64,000 nucleotides of DNA from Providencia rettgeri (GTDB taxonomy: Bacteria > Pseudomonadota > Gammaproteobacteria > Enterobacterales > Enterobacteriaceae): assembly GCF_013255915.1 (NCBI RefSeq), contig NZ_CP053896.1, forward strand, positions 1,984,001-2,048,000. Direction: 5' to 3'. The first letter of the stretch is position 1; every line of letters starts with the position of its first letter. The notes beneath the pieces are model-generated. The model was not told the origin of the DNA, did not search any database, and saw nothing but the letters and a program-made list of their open reading frames with translations. Both the position numbers and the translations under genes were made by a program. Below are positions 16,381 to 25,712 of the stretch, piece by piece.

Positions 16381-16908
16381 CTTGCTTGTAATCCATATTA
16401 TTTAACTACCTTTAGTCGCTGATGTGACAAACTTCTGGCTCCATCACCAAAAGAACATCAATTTTTCTTTCCATCGCTGATTGTGGTGGCTTCTTGAAAG
16501 CACCAATAAAAAGTAACGATTAAATTGACAAAAATCAGCAAAAAAATTCGCAAAATGACAAAAGTGCATATTAATAGTGAGATTAATTAAGCCATATATG
16601 TGATAATTTTATCTGTTCCTTGCAGTTTAAGTGATTATGTTGTTGGCCTAACCGATGCATAGTTTTGATGAATAGAAAACGAACTTCACAGAGCTATTTA
16701 TTAATTAGCCATATTAAAAATCAAATATTGCTTAATGGCTTGGAAAGATTATTCGGCTGTTATCTACTCGAAAGGGAGATGAACTGCAAGGTATTCAGAT
16801 AGTTATGGGTGAAAACCCATCTTGTTGTAGTAATCATGTTGAATTTAAAAGACTAAATATTGTCTAAAATAGCGTGCATTCTGCAAAGGCGAAGTATTGG
16901 GAGATATA
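16381..16908. other. Intergenic region between prophage attR and lpxP
   Basis: About 530 bp of AT-rich DNA without a clear gene. A minus-strand open stretch ending at 16412 encodes a short protein-like sequence (start ATG 16474, 20 codons; the frame is open for about 15 more codons upstream), with no ribosome binding site; it may be a decayed gene end. The long leader before lpxP may carry regulatory RNA, as lpxP of E. coli is cold-induced, but I see no defined structure. Confidence 0.5.
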
Positions 16909-17832
16909 ATGTACGCCAAAAACCCATTTTCACTGAAATTGGTCCACCCGAAGTATGTAGTAACTTGGGTGGGAGTTTTTATCTTATTTTTATTAGTTCA
17001 ATTGCCGTATAAATGGCAAATGTGGCTTGGTGCTTTTTTAGGCAGTAATTCACGGTATTTTATTAAAAGAAGAGTATCAATCATTAAGCGAAATTTAGAA
17101 TTGTGTTTCCCAAATAAAAACAAAAATGAAATAGATACTTTGGTGAATGATAACTTAAAATCTTTAGGTATCGCATTATTTGAAACTGGGATAGCCTGGT
17201 TTTGGAGTGATAAAAAAGTTAAAAAATTATTTCAAGTAAAAGGAATGTCCAATTACTTAGATGCTATTGCTAAAAATAAAGGTGTGATTATTGTTGGGGT
17301 CCATTTTATGTCACTTGAACTCGGTGGCCGGATTATGGGGCTTTGTTTTCCTGTTAATGCAATGTATCGTCCTCATAACAATAAAGCGATGGAATATATT
17401 CAGACAAAAGGACGGTGTCGTTCTGGTAAAGGAATGATTGATCGTAAAAATTTAAAATTTATGGTTCAAGAGTTAAAAAGTGGTAAATCCATATGGTTTG
17501 CACCGGACCAAGATTTTGGAAGAAAAGGCACGATATTTGCGCCGTTTTTTTCTGTCAAAAATAGTTCCACGTCAAAAGGAACCTCAATACTTGCTCAATT
17601 ATCTAAATCTCCAACACTCACGGTAACATTATTGAGAAATAAGAGCGGTGCTAATTATGATTTGGTACTGGGAAAAGAAATACTAGAATACCCAAGCTCT
17701 GATGCATTACAGGATGCAACAATAATTAACTCTATCTTAGAGGTTGAAATAATGAAAGCGCCCGAGCAGTACCTTTGGGCTCATCGACGGTTTAAAACCC
17801 GGCCTGAAGGGGAAGTGTCGCTTTATAGCTAG
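16909..17832 (+). CDS. lpxP: Lipid A palmitoleoyltransferase LpxP
   Basis: The 307-residue protein transfers a secondary acyl chain (palmitoleate in E. coli) to Kdo2-lipid IVA at the inner membrane. The N-terminal membrane segment (VVTWVGVFILFLLVQLPY) is followed by RNLELCFPNK and the catalytic HX4E motif in GVHFMSLELGG. YRPHNN, WFAPDQDFGRKG and APEQYLWAHRRFKTRP are all conserved. Signature stretches (VHFMSLELGGR, DQDFGRKG, LTVTLLRNK, GEVSLY at the end) are closer to E. coli LpxP than to LpxL. GGGAG precedes ATG 16909. A second paralogue, lpxL, is expected elsewhere; cold induction is inferred only from E. coli. Confidence 0.85.
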   Translation: MYAKNPFSLKLVHPKYVVTWVGVFILFLLVQLPYKWQMWLGAFLGSNSRYFIKRRVSIIKRNLELCFPNKNKNEIDTLVNDNLKSLGIALFETGIAWFWSDKKVKKLFQVKGMSNYLDAIAKNKGVIIVGVHFMSLELGGRIMGLCFPVNAMYRPHNNKAMEYIQTKGRCRSGKGMIDRKNLKFMVQELKSGKSIWFAPDQDFGRKGTIFAPFFSVKNSSTSKGTSILAQLSKSPTLTVTLLRNKSGANYDLVLGKEILEYPSSDALQDATIINSILEVEIMKAPEQYLWAHRRFKTRPEGEVSLYS

Positions 17833-17874
17833 TTTTATATTTATCTTATGGCACTTTAAAGTTCATAATAAAAA

Positions 17875-17901
17875 ACGAGATAAACACATGTTTTATCTCG
17901 T
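17875..17901. terminator. Hairpin after lpxP
   Basis: Stem ACGAGATAAA / TTTATCTCGT with a 7-base loop, preceded by six A. The T tract is better on the minus strand, so it may act mainly on minus transcripts; on the plus strand it is a weak terminator about 45 bp after lpxP. Confidence 0.55.
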
Positions 17902-18262
17902 CTATTAATAATTTATAGCCTTGTTTAGCACAAGGTTATCGTTATAACCAGCTGTGTAGCATAAAGTATGATAATGAAAATATAAAAATTACCATTAGGT
18001 GTTGGAGCACCTTTAAAAACAAAAGAAATCTTCTTACTTGATTCATTGTTTCCTGCTTTGGCGAATATAATAAACGGCTAATTAAAACTCTTTTTTAGTG
18101 TAGTTCCACTAATAATAAAATACCAATTTCCATTAAAAAAATTAAAAAAATTAAAAAAATGTGAAATAAATTACACTTAATAAGTAAAAATAACTAAGTT
18201 AATGAGTAATTAATAAATAATAAAATATCTGGTCATTTATCACGTAAAATATGTAAAAATCG
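17902..18262. other. AT-rich intergenic region with (ATTAAAAAA)x3 repeat
   Basis: No gene is visible between lpxP and the end of gltP. Three perfect copies of ATTAAAAAA lie at 18132-18158. They could give curved DNA, but there is no adjacent promoter with an obvious target. Confidence 0.5.
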
Positions 18263-18298
18263 AATAGCCTTCAATAACGATGTTAATCGAAGGCTATT
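18263..18298 (-). terminator. gltP terminator
   Basis: A perfect 10-bp stem (AATAGCCTTC / GAAGGCTATT) with a 16-base loop; on the minus strand it is followed by CGATTTTTAC. It lies 27 bp beyond the gltP stop. Confidence 0.8.
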
Positions 18299-18324
18299 CT
18301 AATATAGAGTTACTTTAGAATAAA

Positions 18325-19632
18325 CTAAAAACTTTCTTCATATTCACGAGCTTTTTTATCGTCATAGTTATGTTCCCATTTGGCAATAACAAGTGCGGCT
18401 AGGGCGTTGCCTACAACGTTAAGTGCAGTACGTGCCATATCAAGAATTCTGTCAACACCCGCAATGAATGCCAATCCTTCTAGTGGGATACCGACACTTC
18501 CTAATGTGGCAAGCAGAACAACAAATGAAACTCCAGGGACACCCGCAATACCTTTAGATGTGATCATAAGGGTAAATACTAAGATTAGTTCTTGCCCAAT
18601 GGAGAGTTCGATACCATAGAGTTGGGCAATAAAAATAGCAGCAATACTTTGGTATAATGTAGAGCCATCTAAGTTAAATGAATAGCCAATTGGAATAACA
18701 AAGCTTGTTACGGATTTAGGAGCGCCATATTTTTCCATTTTATCCATAATACGAGGAAGCACGGTTTCGGAACTGGCTGTTGAGTAAGCGAGCAATAACT
18801 CATCTTTTAATATTTTCATTAAAGTGAAAATATTTATTCGACAATAACGAGCGACTAATCCTAGTACAACTACAGCAAAAAATATAATTGCACAATGGAC
18901 GAGGATAACAAGTTTTAATAAAGGAACTAATGATGAAAAGCCGAAGTTAGCGACGGTAACGGATATTAATGCGAAAACCCCGATTGGGGCATACATCATA
19001 ATCATATTTGTTACACGGAACATTGTTTCAGAGAAAGTCTGTAATACATTGAGTAACGGTTGTTTCTTCTCTGATGGTAAAGAAGAGAGCCCCAAGCCAA
19101 ATAATACAGCAAAAAAGATGACTGGTAGCATATCACCACTTGCCATCGCTGCGAAAATATTACTCGGAACTAAAGTTAAGATCGTATTAATGATCCCCGA
19201 AGGGTGGCTTTCGACTTCTTGAGTGGTTTTTTCATATTGAGAAATATCGACTTGCGTTAATTGCGACATATCGATACCAACACCAGGCTGGAATATATTG
19301 GCAAAAGAGATACCGACGATAATGGCAATTGTAGTGATAATTTCGAAATAAAGGATAGTTTTAAAGCCGAGAGAACCTAATTGCTTAGTATTACCAACCC
19401 CGGCTATTCCAACAATTAGAGTCGATATAACAATAGGAACAACAATCATTTTGATTAACTGAATAAATATTTTACCTGCCGGGGAAAGAATATTTAGAAT
19501 CAACCAATCTTTGTACTCTGTATTATCATGTAAAAGTGCACCAGCAATAACACCTAAAATAAGAGCAACCAGTATTTGCCATCCTAGGCCAAATTTAAAC
19601 AGTTTCTTTTTAGTCACTTGGTTTAATGTCAT
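18325..19632 (-). CDS. gltP: Proton/glutamate-aspartate symporter GltP
   Basis: The 435-residue inner-membrane protein matches E. coli GltP (437 aa) along its length. It belongs to the dicarboxylate/amino acid:cation symporter family. Hallmarks are the serine-rich hairpin-1 motif (AYSTASSETVLPRIMDKM), GYSFNLDGSTLYQS in TM7, and ITSKGIAGVPGVSFVVLLATL in hairpin 2, followed by AGVDRILDMARTALNVVGNALA with the substrate-binding Asp/Arg/Asn residues of TM8. It imports glutamate and aspartate with protons. It is a single-gene unit, and lies beside an operon whose predicted end product is glutamate. Confidence 0.95.
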   Translation of the reverse strand: MTLNQVTKKKLFKFGLGWQILVALILGVIAGALLHDNTEYKDWLILNILSPAGKIFIQLIKMIVVPIVISTLIVGIAGVGNTKQLGSLGFKTILYFEIITTIAIIVGISFANIFQPGVGIDMSQLTQVDISQYEKTTQEVESHPSGIINTILTLVPSNIFAAMASGDMLPVIFFAVLFGLGLSSLPSEKKQPLLNVLQTFSETMFRVTNMIMMYAPIGVFALISVTVANFGFSSLVPLLKLVILVHCAIIFFAVVVLGLVARYCRINIFTLMKILKDELLLAYSTASSETVLPRIMDKMEKYGAPKSVTSFVIPIGYSFNLDGSTLYQSIAAIFIAQLYGIELSIGQELILVFTLMITSKGIAGVPGVSFVVLLATLGSVGIPLEGLAFIAGVDRILDMARTALNVVGNALAALVIAKWEHNYDDKKAREYEESF

Positions 19633-20195
19633 AATGAAATCTCATTTTATATTAATAATTTTTATGTATGCGTTGTTATTATCATAAATTTTATATCGAA
19701 TATTCGAGAAAACTACAACTATTAACTCGATAAATTTGAGTAATTTCAATATGTAATTTATATCAATATGTTTATTATGTTAAATTTAGATAGCAAAATA
19801 GCGATGCATGTTAAATATTATGGATTTTTGTTAATAATCAGTAGATTTTAAGGTGAAGCTGTCATTTTAATTAAATGTAAGCAATTATTTTAAATTGTTA
19901 ATGATATTGCTTTTTTGTTACTTATTTTTTCGCGAATAAAACTAGATAGAGTAAAAAACAACCTCTAAAAATAATCTTTTTATTGAAAAGTCAGCAGAAT
20001 ATAATTTTCTGTATAACTCATTCAATTTAATAAGTTAATAAAAAAAGAATTTAATTTGAGCTAATCATTATTAGAAGAATAGGAATTATTAAAATATCAA
20101 GGTATGACTATAAATGACCACCTACTAAAGTTTATGTAATGAAATTAGTAAGGGATGAGCGAGTTAAATAAGAAAACTATTAATATTAAAGCAAC
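19633..20195. other. AT-rich intergenic region upstream of gltP
   Basis: About 560 bp between the start of gltP and the end of the GntR-type gene, both on the minus strand. The half nearest gltP must contain its promoter. No gene, strong hairpin or repeat is clear to me. Confidence 0.5.
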
Positions 20196-20858
20196 TCAAA
20201 GTGCAGATTGTTTCCGTTTAAATGCAGCGAGTAATGTGCGTTCAGAAAGGTCTAAGTAATCACGTAACATATTAGAGGCATCTAAATTTTGGCCAGAGTC
20301 TAATAATCTAAGAATAGAATGGTTTTTATCAATATAGGGAGCATATAAAATTTTAGGGTCATTAAGATGACCAAAGGCCAGCCGTAATTCAGCGGATACA
20401 TTACGGTATAATTTAATTAAGCGTTCGCTGTCAGATAGCTCAACAATGGCAGTATGAAATTTCATATTTGCAGTTCCTACACCCACCCAATTTTCTGTCT
20501 TTTCATGTTCACGAGCTTCTTGAACAGCATCTTTCATTTTTTGAACTGATGGATGCAAGGCATATGCATGAGTTAGTGCATCACATTCAATGAGTCGGCG
20601 AACTTGATAAATATCGATAATGGCAGCCATATCAGGCACTGAGACAAATACGCCCTTATTTGGGGCATAAGTTAATAAACCTTCCTGTGTGAGTACGCGA
20701 AAAACTTCTCGCAATGTATTTCGAGAAATATCGAGTTCCTCACTTAATGCTGCTTCAGATAAGCGTTGACCTGGTGTGATCTCCCCAACTGTTATCTTAT
20801 GGCGTATAACTTCTGCAATTGTGACAGATAAAGTTTGTGCAACAGGTTGTTTTTTCAT
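20196..20858 (-). CDS. GntR/FadR-subfamily (FCD) transcriptional regulator
   Basis: The 220-residue protein has an N-terminal GntR winged helix (residues about 8-75: IRHKITVGEITPGQRLSEAALSEELDISRNTLREVFRVLTQEGLLTYAPNKGVFV). A C-terminal all-helical FCD ligand domain (about 85-210) contains the metal/ligand-binding Asp/His set (DIYQVRRLIE, MKFHTAIVEL, KNHSILRLL). It is transcribed divergently from the Nramp-like/pxp operon, so it most probably controls that operon, with 5-oxoproline, D-glutamate or a related compound as candidate ligand. A palindrome sits in the intergenic region. Confidence 0.85.
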   Translation of the reverse strand: MKKQPVAQTLSVTIAEVIRHKITVGEITPGQRLSEAALSEELDISRNTLREVFRVLTQEGLLTYAPNKGVFVSVPDMAAIIDIYQVRRLIECDALTHAYALHPSVQKMKDAVQEAREHEKTENWVGVGTANMKFHTAIVELSDSERLIKLYRNVSAELRLAFGHLNDPKILYAPYIDKNHSILRLLDSGQNLDASNMLRDYLDLSERTLLAAFKRKQSAL

Positions 20859-20995
20859 AATAAAGGCTAATTTTAGTCTCAGGGGTGATAAGGCGTTATA
20901 TTCACATATTCAAGTTATAGCAGCAAGTTTCCTTTCTCTTTTACTTATTCCATTCCATATTGCACAAGAATAGTGAAATTTAAATTTATTGCATC

Positions 20996-21010
20996 AATTT
21001 GGTGCAAATT
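20996..21010. promoter_or_regulatory. Candidate GntR operator palindrome
   Basis: AATTTG-GTG-CAAATT is a perfect 6-bp inverted repeat with a 3-bp centre, in the 401-bp divergent gap, about 140 bp from the GntR gene and 250 bp from the transporter gene. FCD-type GntR proteins bind short palindromes of this kind. The rest of the gap (20859-21259) is AT-rich; AGAGGAG precedes ATG 21260. Confidence 0.4.
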
Positions 21011-21259
21011 GCTCGATAAACAATATGGTTTGTCAGCCAAAATTGTTAAAAAAGTGATCTCGTCTTGATTTTTAAACCAGCAATTACGATTTTTATTGAT
21101 TGTTTATTCATCATTTAATACTAATCGTTCAACAATCCATTAAAAATGAATTAACAATACGGCTAACAAGTAGAACAATGGCACGATAATTGCCTTAGTG
21201 ATTGTGACATCAACAACTACATCAATAATTAAAACAATAACTATTAGAGGAGTATTCAT

Positions 21260-22501
21260 ATGGCAGCTCAAGAAAGTGCACCAAGTACTGCTGAATATGT
21301 GAAAAGCCGCCGTTCATCACTGATAAGCGCAATTTTTTTAATGGCAACCTCAGCCATTGGGCCTGGGTTTATCACACAAACTGCGACTTTTACCGTGACA
21401 TTAGGAGCCGCTTTTGCCTTCGGGATATTAGCGTCTATTGTGATTGACTTCATTGTGCAGCAAAACATATGGCGGGTTGTTACCCTGACTAAAATGCACT
21501 CATCCGAAATTGCGAATGCCACAATTCCTGGGAGTGGCTATTTATTAGCGATATTAGTTATTTTTGGCGGGCTAATATTTAATGTTGGCAATATAGCTGG
21601 TGCAGGTTTAGGGCTTAATGCGTTAGTCGGATTAGACCCGAAATGGGGCGGTTTGATTAGTGCATTATTGGCAATTTATATTTTTTCCTCTCGTAAGGCC
21701 AGCACCTTTATCGATAGGTTAATCATTGGATTAGGTGTAGTGATGATTGGCTTAACTTTATTTGTCGCTATCGCATCAAACCCACCTGTTGGGGAAGCAT
21801 TACGTCAGAGCGTATTACCTGACACAGTTGATTTTGCCATGATAACCACTATTGTTGGGGGCACTGTTGGGGGATATATCTGTTATGCAGGCGCTCATCG
21901 CTTATTGGATAAAGGCGCAGTAGGTATTGAAAACATTAAAGTTGTTTCTAGCGCAGCCACAAAAGGTATCTTAGTTGTCGGGTTGATGCGTTACATTTTG
22001 TTCTTGGCTATCTTAGGTGTGGTAGCCAGTGGTGTGACTATTGATATTTCTGGGCATGCAGCTAACCCTGCATCTCAAGCATTTCAGGCTGCCGCTGGTA
22101 ATTTTGGTTTACGTATTTTTGGTTTAATTCTATGGGCTGCTGCTCTCACCAGTGTGATTGGTGCGGCGTATACTTCAATGAGCTTCCTAACGGCATTTAA
22201 GTCCTCTATTACAGAAAGGCAGCGTAATGTTGCAACTATTATATTCATCGCAGTTTCTCTGATTGTTTATTTATCCATGGGAACAGCCCCCGCTGCATTA
22301 TTAGTTTTTGCTGGTGGTTTCAATGGGTTAATTTTACCTATTGGTTTAACTTTATTTGTTTATATCGGCTGGAAGCGCTCAGATTTAATGTCGGGTTACC
22401 ATTATCCACGTTGGTTATTATGGTCAGGTGTCGTGACGTGTGCACTAACTTGGTATATGGGCGCGATGTCTGTCGGTGCAATCTTTAATTATCTGAAATA
22501 A
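21260..22501 (+). CDS. Nramp-fold transporter of the pxp operon (YcsG-like)
   Basis: The 413-residue protein has about 11 hydrophobic segments and the Nramp-type start [15 protein letters not shown]. It lies first in an operon with pxpA, a DUF1445 gene and pxpBC, the place of B. subtilis ycsG. The metal-binding DPGN motif of true Nramp TM1 is not present (TVTL at that place), nor is the TM6 MPH motif ([10 protein letters not shown]). It is therefore unlikely to move divalent metals and more likely to import the substrate of the downstream enzymes, perhaps 5-oxoproline or D-glutamate; that substrate is inferred. Starts at ATG with AGAGGAG upstream. Confidence 0.8.
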   Translation: MAAQESAPSTAEYVKSRRSSLISAIFLMATSAIGPGFITQTATFTVTLGAAFAFGILASIVIDFIVQQNIWRVVTLTKMHSSEIANATIPGSGYLLAILVIFGGLIFNVGNIAGAGLGLNALVGLDPKWGGLISALLAIYIFSSRKASTFIDRLIIGLGVVMIGLTLFVAIASNPPVGEALRQSVLPDTVDFAMITTIVGGTVGGYICYAGAHRLLDKGAVGIENIKVVSSAATKGILVVGLMRYILFLAILGVVASGVTIDISGHAANPASQAFQAAAGNFGLRIFGLILWAAALTSVIGAAYTSMSFLTAFKSSITERQRNVATIIFIAVSLIVYLSMGTAPAALLVFAGGFNGLILPIGLTLFVYIGWKRSDLMSGYHYPRWLLWSGVVTCALTWYMGAMSVGAIFNYLK

Positions 22502-22515
22502 CTCAAGGAGTAGCC

Positions 22516-23295
22516 ATGAAAAAGCAAATTGATTTAAATAGCGACCTTGGGGAGAGTTTTGGACAATGGGAAATGGGCAATGATACCGCCATTCTTCCCG
22601 TTGTTAGTAGTGCGAACATTGCCTGCGGTTTTCATGCAGGCTCACCTGAAGGGATATTAAAAACCCTTAACGCGGCGAAGGAAAATGGTGTTGCTGTTGG
22701 TGCTCATGTTGGTTATCCCGACTTAGTAGGATTTGGTCGACGTAATATGGATATTGCATCGAGTGAATTAACCGCAGACGTGATTTATCAAATTGGTGCA
22801 TTACAAGGGTTAGCAACCGCAGCAGGGACACAAGTTTTATATGTTAAGCCTCATGGTGCACTGTATAACACGATTGCTCATGATAAACGCCAAGCAATGG
22901 CCGTTATTGATGCGATATTAGCCATTGATAAGCAATTGATATTAGTGGCATTAGCAGGGTCACCATTAATTGAGTGGGCAAGAGAATGTGGCTTAAATGT
23001 GGTCGCAGAAGCTTTTGCTGATAGAGCTTATAACAGTGATGGCACATTAGTATCTCGAAAATTAGCGGGTTCAGTATTACATGACCCACAGATAGTTGCA
23101 GACCGCATGTTGCAGCTGGTCATGGAAGGCGGTGTGATGTCAATTGATGGAAAATTTACACCTGTTGATGCGGGGTCAATTTGTGTTCATGGCGATAGCC
23201 CTGGTGCTCTTGAAATGGCAAAACAGGTGCGTGCCGTACTAGAAAAACAAGGTATTGAAATTTATAGTTTTGCTCACAAAGGAGAGCATGAATGA
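22516..23295 (+). CDS. pxpA: 5-oxoprolinase subunit PxpA (LamB/YcsF family)
   Basis: The 259-residue cytoplasmic protein starts [22 protein letters not shown] and has [26 protein letters not shown] and [11 protein letters not shown], all typical of the LamB/YcsF family. In E. coli and B. subtilis, PxpA with PxpB and PxpC forms the ATP-dependent 5-oxoprolinase that opens 5-oxo-L-proline to L-glutamate. The length fits the family (about 245-255). It follows the transporter by 14 bp and overlaps the next gene by 4 bp (ATGA). AAGGAG precedes the ATG. Confidence 0.95.
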   Translation: MKKQIDLNSDLGESFGQWEMGNDTAILPVVSSANIACGFHAGSPEGILKTLNAAKENGVAVGAHVGYPDLVGFGRRNMDIASSELTADVIYQIGALQGLATAAGTQVLYVKPHGALYNTIAHDKRQAMAVIDAILAIDKQLILVALAGSPLIEWARECGLNVVAEAFADRAYNSDGTLVSRKLAGSVLHDPQIVADRMLQLVMEGGVMSIDGKFTPVDAGSICVHGDSPGALEMAKQVRAVLEKQGIEIYSFAHKGEHE

Positions 23296-24098
23296 CACAG
23301 CTAATGAAGGCATCACTGCAGGCCATTGAAGCCGCTCGCCGTGCACGCCAAGCTATCCGTGAGGGATATGACAAACCAACAGCAGGCCTTGCCCCGGGCA
23401 TGACCCAAGCCAATATGATTGCATTGCCACGTGACTGGGCATTTGACTTCTTATTATACGCTCAGCGTAACCCAAAGAGCTGCCCTGTTCTTGATGTATG
23501 TGAGGCAGGGAGCTGGCAAACGGTTTTAGCTGAAGGCGCCGATTTACGTACTGATATTCCACGTTACCGTGTGTGGGAAAAAGGACAGCTAGTAGATGAA
23601 ATTACGGATGCGACAGAAATTTATCAGCAACATCCTGATTTAGTAACTTTTTTAATTGGTTGTAGTTTTACATTCGAAACGCCAATGATTGAAGCGGGTA
23701 TTGATGTACGGCATATCACGGATAAATCCAATGTTCCTATGTATAAAACCAATCGCTTATGTCGTCCTGCAGGGCGTTTGCAAGGTGAATTAGTGGTTTC
23801 AATGCGACCAATACCCGCACACCGAGTTGCTGATGCAGTAAGTATCACTGGCCGGTTTCCCGCAGTGCATGGCACTCCTGTTCATATTGGTGCGCCAGAA
23901 CAATTAGGTATTGATGACATTATGCAGCCTGACTTCGGTGATGCGGTTCGCATTGAAGAGGGCGAAATTCCCGTTTTTTGGGCTTGTGGTGTAACGCCTC
24001 AAGCGGCAGTAATGAAATCCGGGGTTCCATTCGCATTAAGCCATGCACCTGGTTACATGTTTATTACGGATGTACCTGATGCCGCATATCACATATAG
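23292..24098 (+). CDS. DUF1445 (YcsI/UPF0317) putative hydro-lyase, D-glutamate cyclase-like
   Basis: The 268-residue protein fits the YcsI family: [50 protein letters not shown], then [33 protein letters not shown] and [12 protein letters not shown]. Mammalian D-glutamate cyclase, which dehydrates D-glutamate to 5-oxo-D-proline, belongs to the same wider family. In this operon it could therefore feed or balance 5-oxoproline. Bacterial members are usually called hydro-lyases without proof. It overlaps pxpA by 4 bp and precedes the fused pxpBC by 9 bp. Confidence 0.85.
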   Translation: MTQLMKASLQAIEAARRARQAIREGYDKPTAGLAPGMTQANMIALPRDWAFDFLLYAQRNPKSCPVLDVCEAGSWQTVLAEGADLRTDIPRYRVWEKGQLVDEITDATEIYQQHPDLVTFLIGCSFTFETPMIEAGIDVRHITDKSNVPMYKTNRLCRPAGRLQGELVVSMRPIPAHRVADAVSITGRFPAVHGTPVHIGAPEQLGIDDIMQPDFGDAVRIEEGEIPVFWACGVTPQAAVMKSGVPFALSHAPGYMFITDVPDAAYHI

Positions 24099-24107
24099 AG
24101 GTGCCAA

Positions 24108-25712
24108 TTGAGATTTTTACCCGTCAATTTAAGTGCTTTTATGGTGGAGTTGGAATGTCTTGAACAAACAATGGCATTGGCTGATTCTTTAACAGAAATG
24201 CCTATTTATGGGATTGATGAAATAACACCAGCAGCAAGGACGATTTTAATTCGTTACAACCCGTTCAGGATTGATGTAAATGAGTTGGTTGAAAAGATAT
24301 CGGTTAGGGATGTATCGAGAATGGCCGGTAAAGCCAGTAAATTGGTGACTATTCCAGTTCATTATAATGGAGAGGACCTCTCGGATGTTGCAGCGCATTT
24401 AGGGATATCTACTGCAGAAGTGATACGTCGTCACACAGAAAATGAATTTCAGGTTGCATTTAGCGGTTTTGCTCCGGGTTTTGGTTACATGGTGTCGAAA
24501 GGCGCTAATCTGAATGTTCCAAGGCGTCAATCACCAAGAGTGCGTATCCCTGCGGGATCTGTTGCCTTAGCCGGGGAGTTTAGCAGTGTTTATCCACAAG
24601 CTAGCCCAGGGGGATGGCAGTTAATCGGTGTGACTGAGCTATTAATGTGGGATATCAATCGACCAGAACCCGCACTTGTTCAGGCAGGCATGCGGGTAAA
24701 CTTTGTTGATGCAACAAAAAGCCAGATTAGCTATAGCTTGCCAACTAAAGTAAGTATTGAAAAAAATGCTGAGAATGTCAGTGCTGATTTAACCGTTTTA
24801 GCGACAGGATTACAGGTTTTATTCCAAGATTTAGGGCGTATTGGCCAATCAGCATTAGGTATTTCAGAATCTGGCAGTATGGATAAATCGGCATTGCGTA
24901 GTGCAAATCGTATTGTGGGGAATAAATCAGACTCCGCCGTTTTAGAGATAACGCAAGGTGGGTTTAAGGCTCAAGCGCACAAAGACCTTATTGTTGCAGT
25001 GACTGGTGCACCTTGTACTATTGAGGTTCTTACGGAAGAAAACCAACAATATCAAGTTAATACTTATCAACCAATTCATTTAGCAAAAGGCGATACCATT
25101 AAATTAAGCCGCCCTAACAAAGGGGTACGTAGTTATTTCGCTGTGCGGGGTGGTTTTAACATTGAACCTATTTTATCAAGTTGCTCGTTTGATACGCTGG
25201 CACAAGTTGGCCCTGCCCCAATCAAGGTAGGTCAAACATTAACGGTTAATACTAATTCGTCTCCATTAGCCGTTTCATTAAATGAGACACCTGCTTTTGA
25301 TTACCCAGCAGAAAATGATGTTGTGGTTTTGGATGTGATATTAGGACCTCGAACGGATTGGTTTACAAAACAAGCCGTTGGCCAACTAACGGATCAATTA
25401 TGGCAAGTCACTGCGTCATCAAACCGAATAGGCTTGCGCTTATCTAGTGAAAAACCGTTAGATCGCGAGCAGTTACAGGAGCTACCGAGTGAAGGGACTT
25501 GCATTGGGGCTATTCAAGTGCCAGCAAATGGCCAGCCCGTTTTGTTTCTCAATGACCACCCTTTAACCGGTGGTTATCCCGTCATTGGTGCGGTATGTGA
25601 ATACCATTTGGACTTAGCAGGGCAAATCCCTGTCAATGCCAAAATACGTTTTAATCCACTTGGTGAATTTAAAGTATTACAAGGGAGCCATTGTGCTTAT
25701 GAAAATGAATAA
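24108..25712 (+). CDS. pxpBC: Fused 5-oxoprolinase subunits PxpB-PxpC (AHS1-AHS2)
   Basis: The 534-residue protein joins a KipI/AHS1 domain (about 1-215: [41 protein letters not shown]) to a KipA/AHS2 domain (about 225-530: [55 protein letters not shown]). E. coli has these as separate ybgJ and ybgK. The same two domains form the carboxyltransferase part of urea carboxylase. The start appears to be TTG at 24108, with AGAGG six bases upstream and no ATG nearby in frame. It overlaps the following biotin carboxylase gene. Confidence 0.92.
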   Translation: MRFLPVNLSAFMVELECLEQTMALADSLTEMPIYGIDEITPAARTILIRYNPFRIDVNELVEKISVRDVSRMAGKASKLVTIPVHYNGEDLSDVAAHLGISTAEVIRRHTENEFQVAFSGFAPGFGYMVSKGANLNVPRRQSPRVRIPAGSVALAGEFSSVYPQASPGGWQLIGVTELLMWDINRPEPALVQAGMRVNFVDATKSQISYSLPTKVSIEKNAENVSADLTVLATGLQVLFQDLGRIGQSALGISESGSMDKSALRSANRIVGNKSDSAVLEITQGGFKAQAHKDLIVAVTGAPCTIEVLTEENQQYQVNTYQPIHLAKGDTIKLSRPNKGVRSYFAVRGGFNIEPILSSCSFDTLAQVGPAPIKVGQTLTVNTNSSPLAVSLNETPAFDYPAENDVVVLDVILGPRTDWFTKQAVGQLTDQLWQVTASSNRIGLRLSSEKPLDREQLQELPSEGTCIGAIQVPANGQPVLFLNDHPLTGGYPVIGAVCEYHLDLAGQIPVNAKIRFNPLGEFKVLQGSHCAYENE

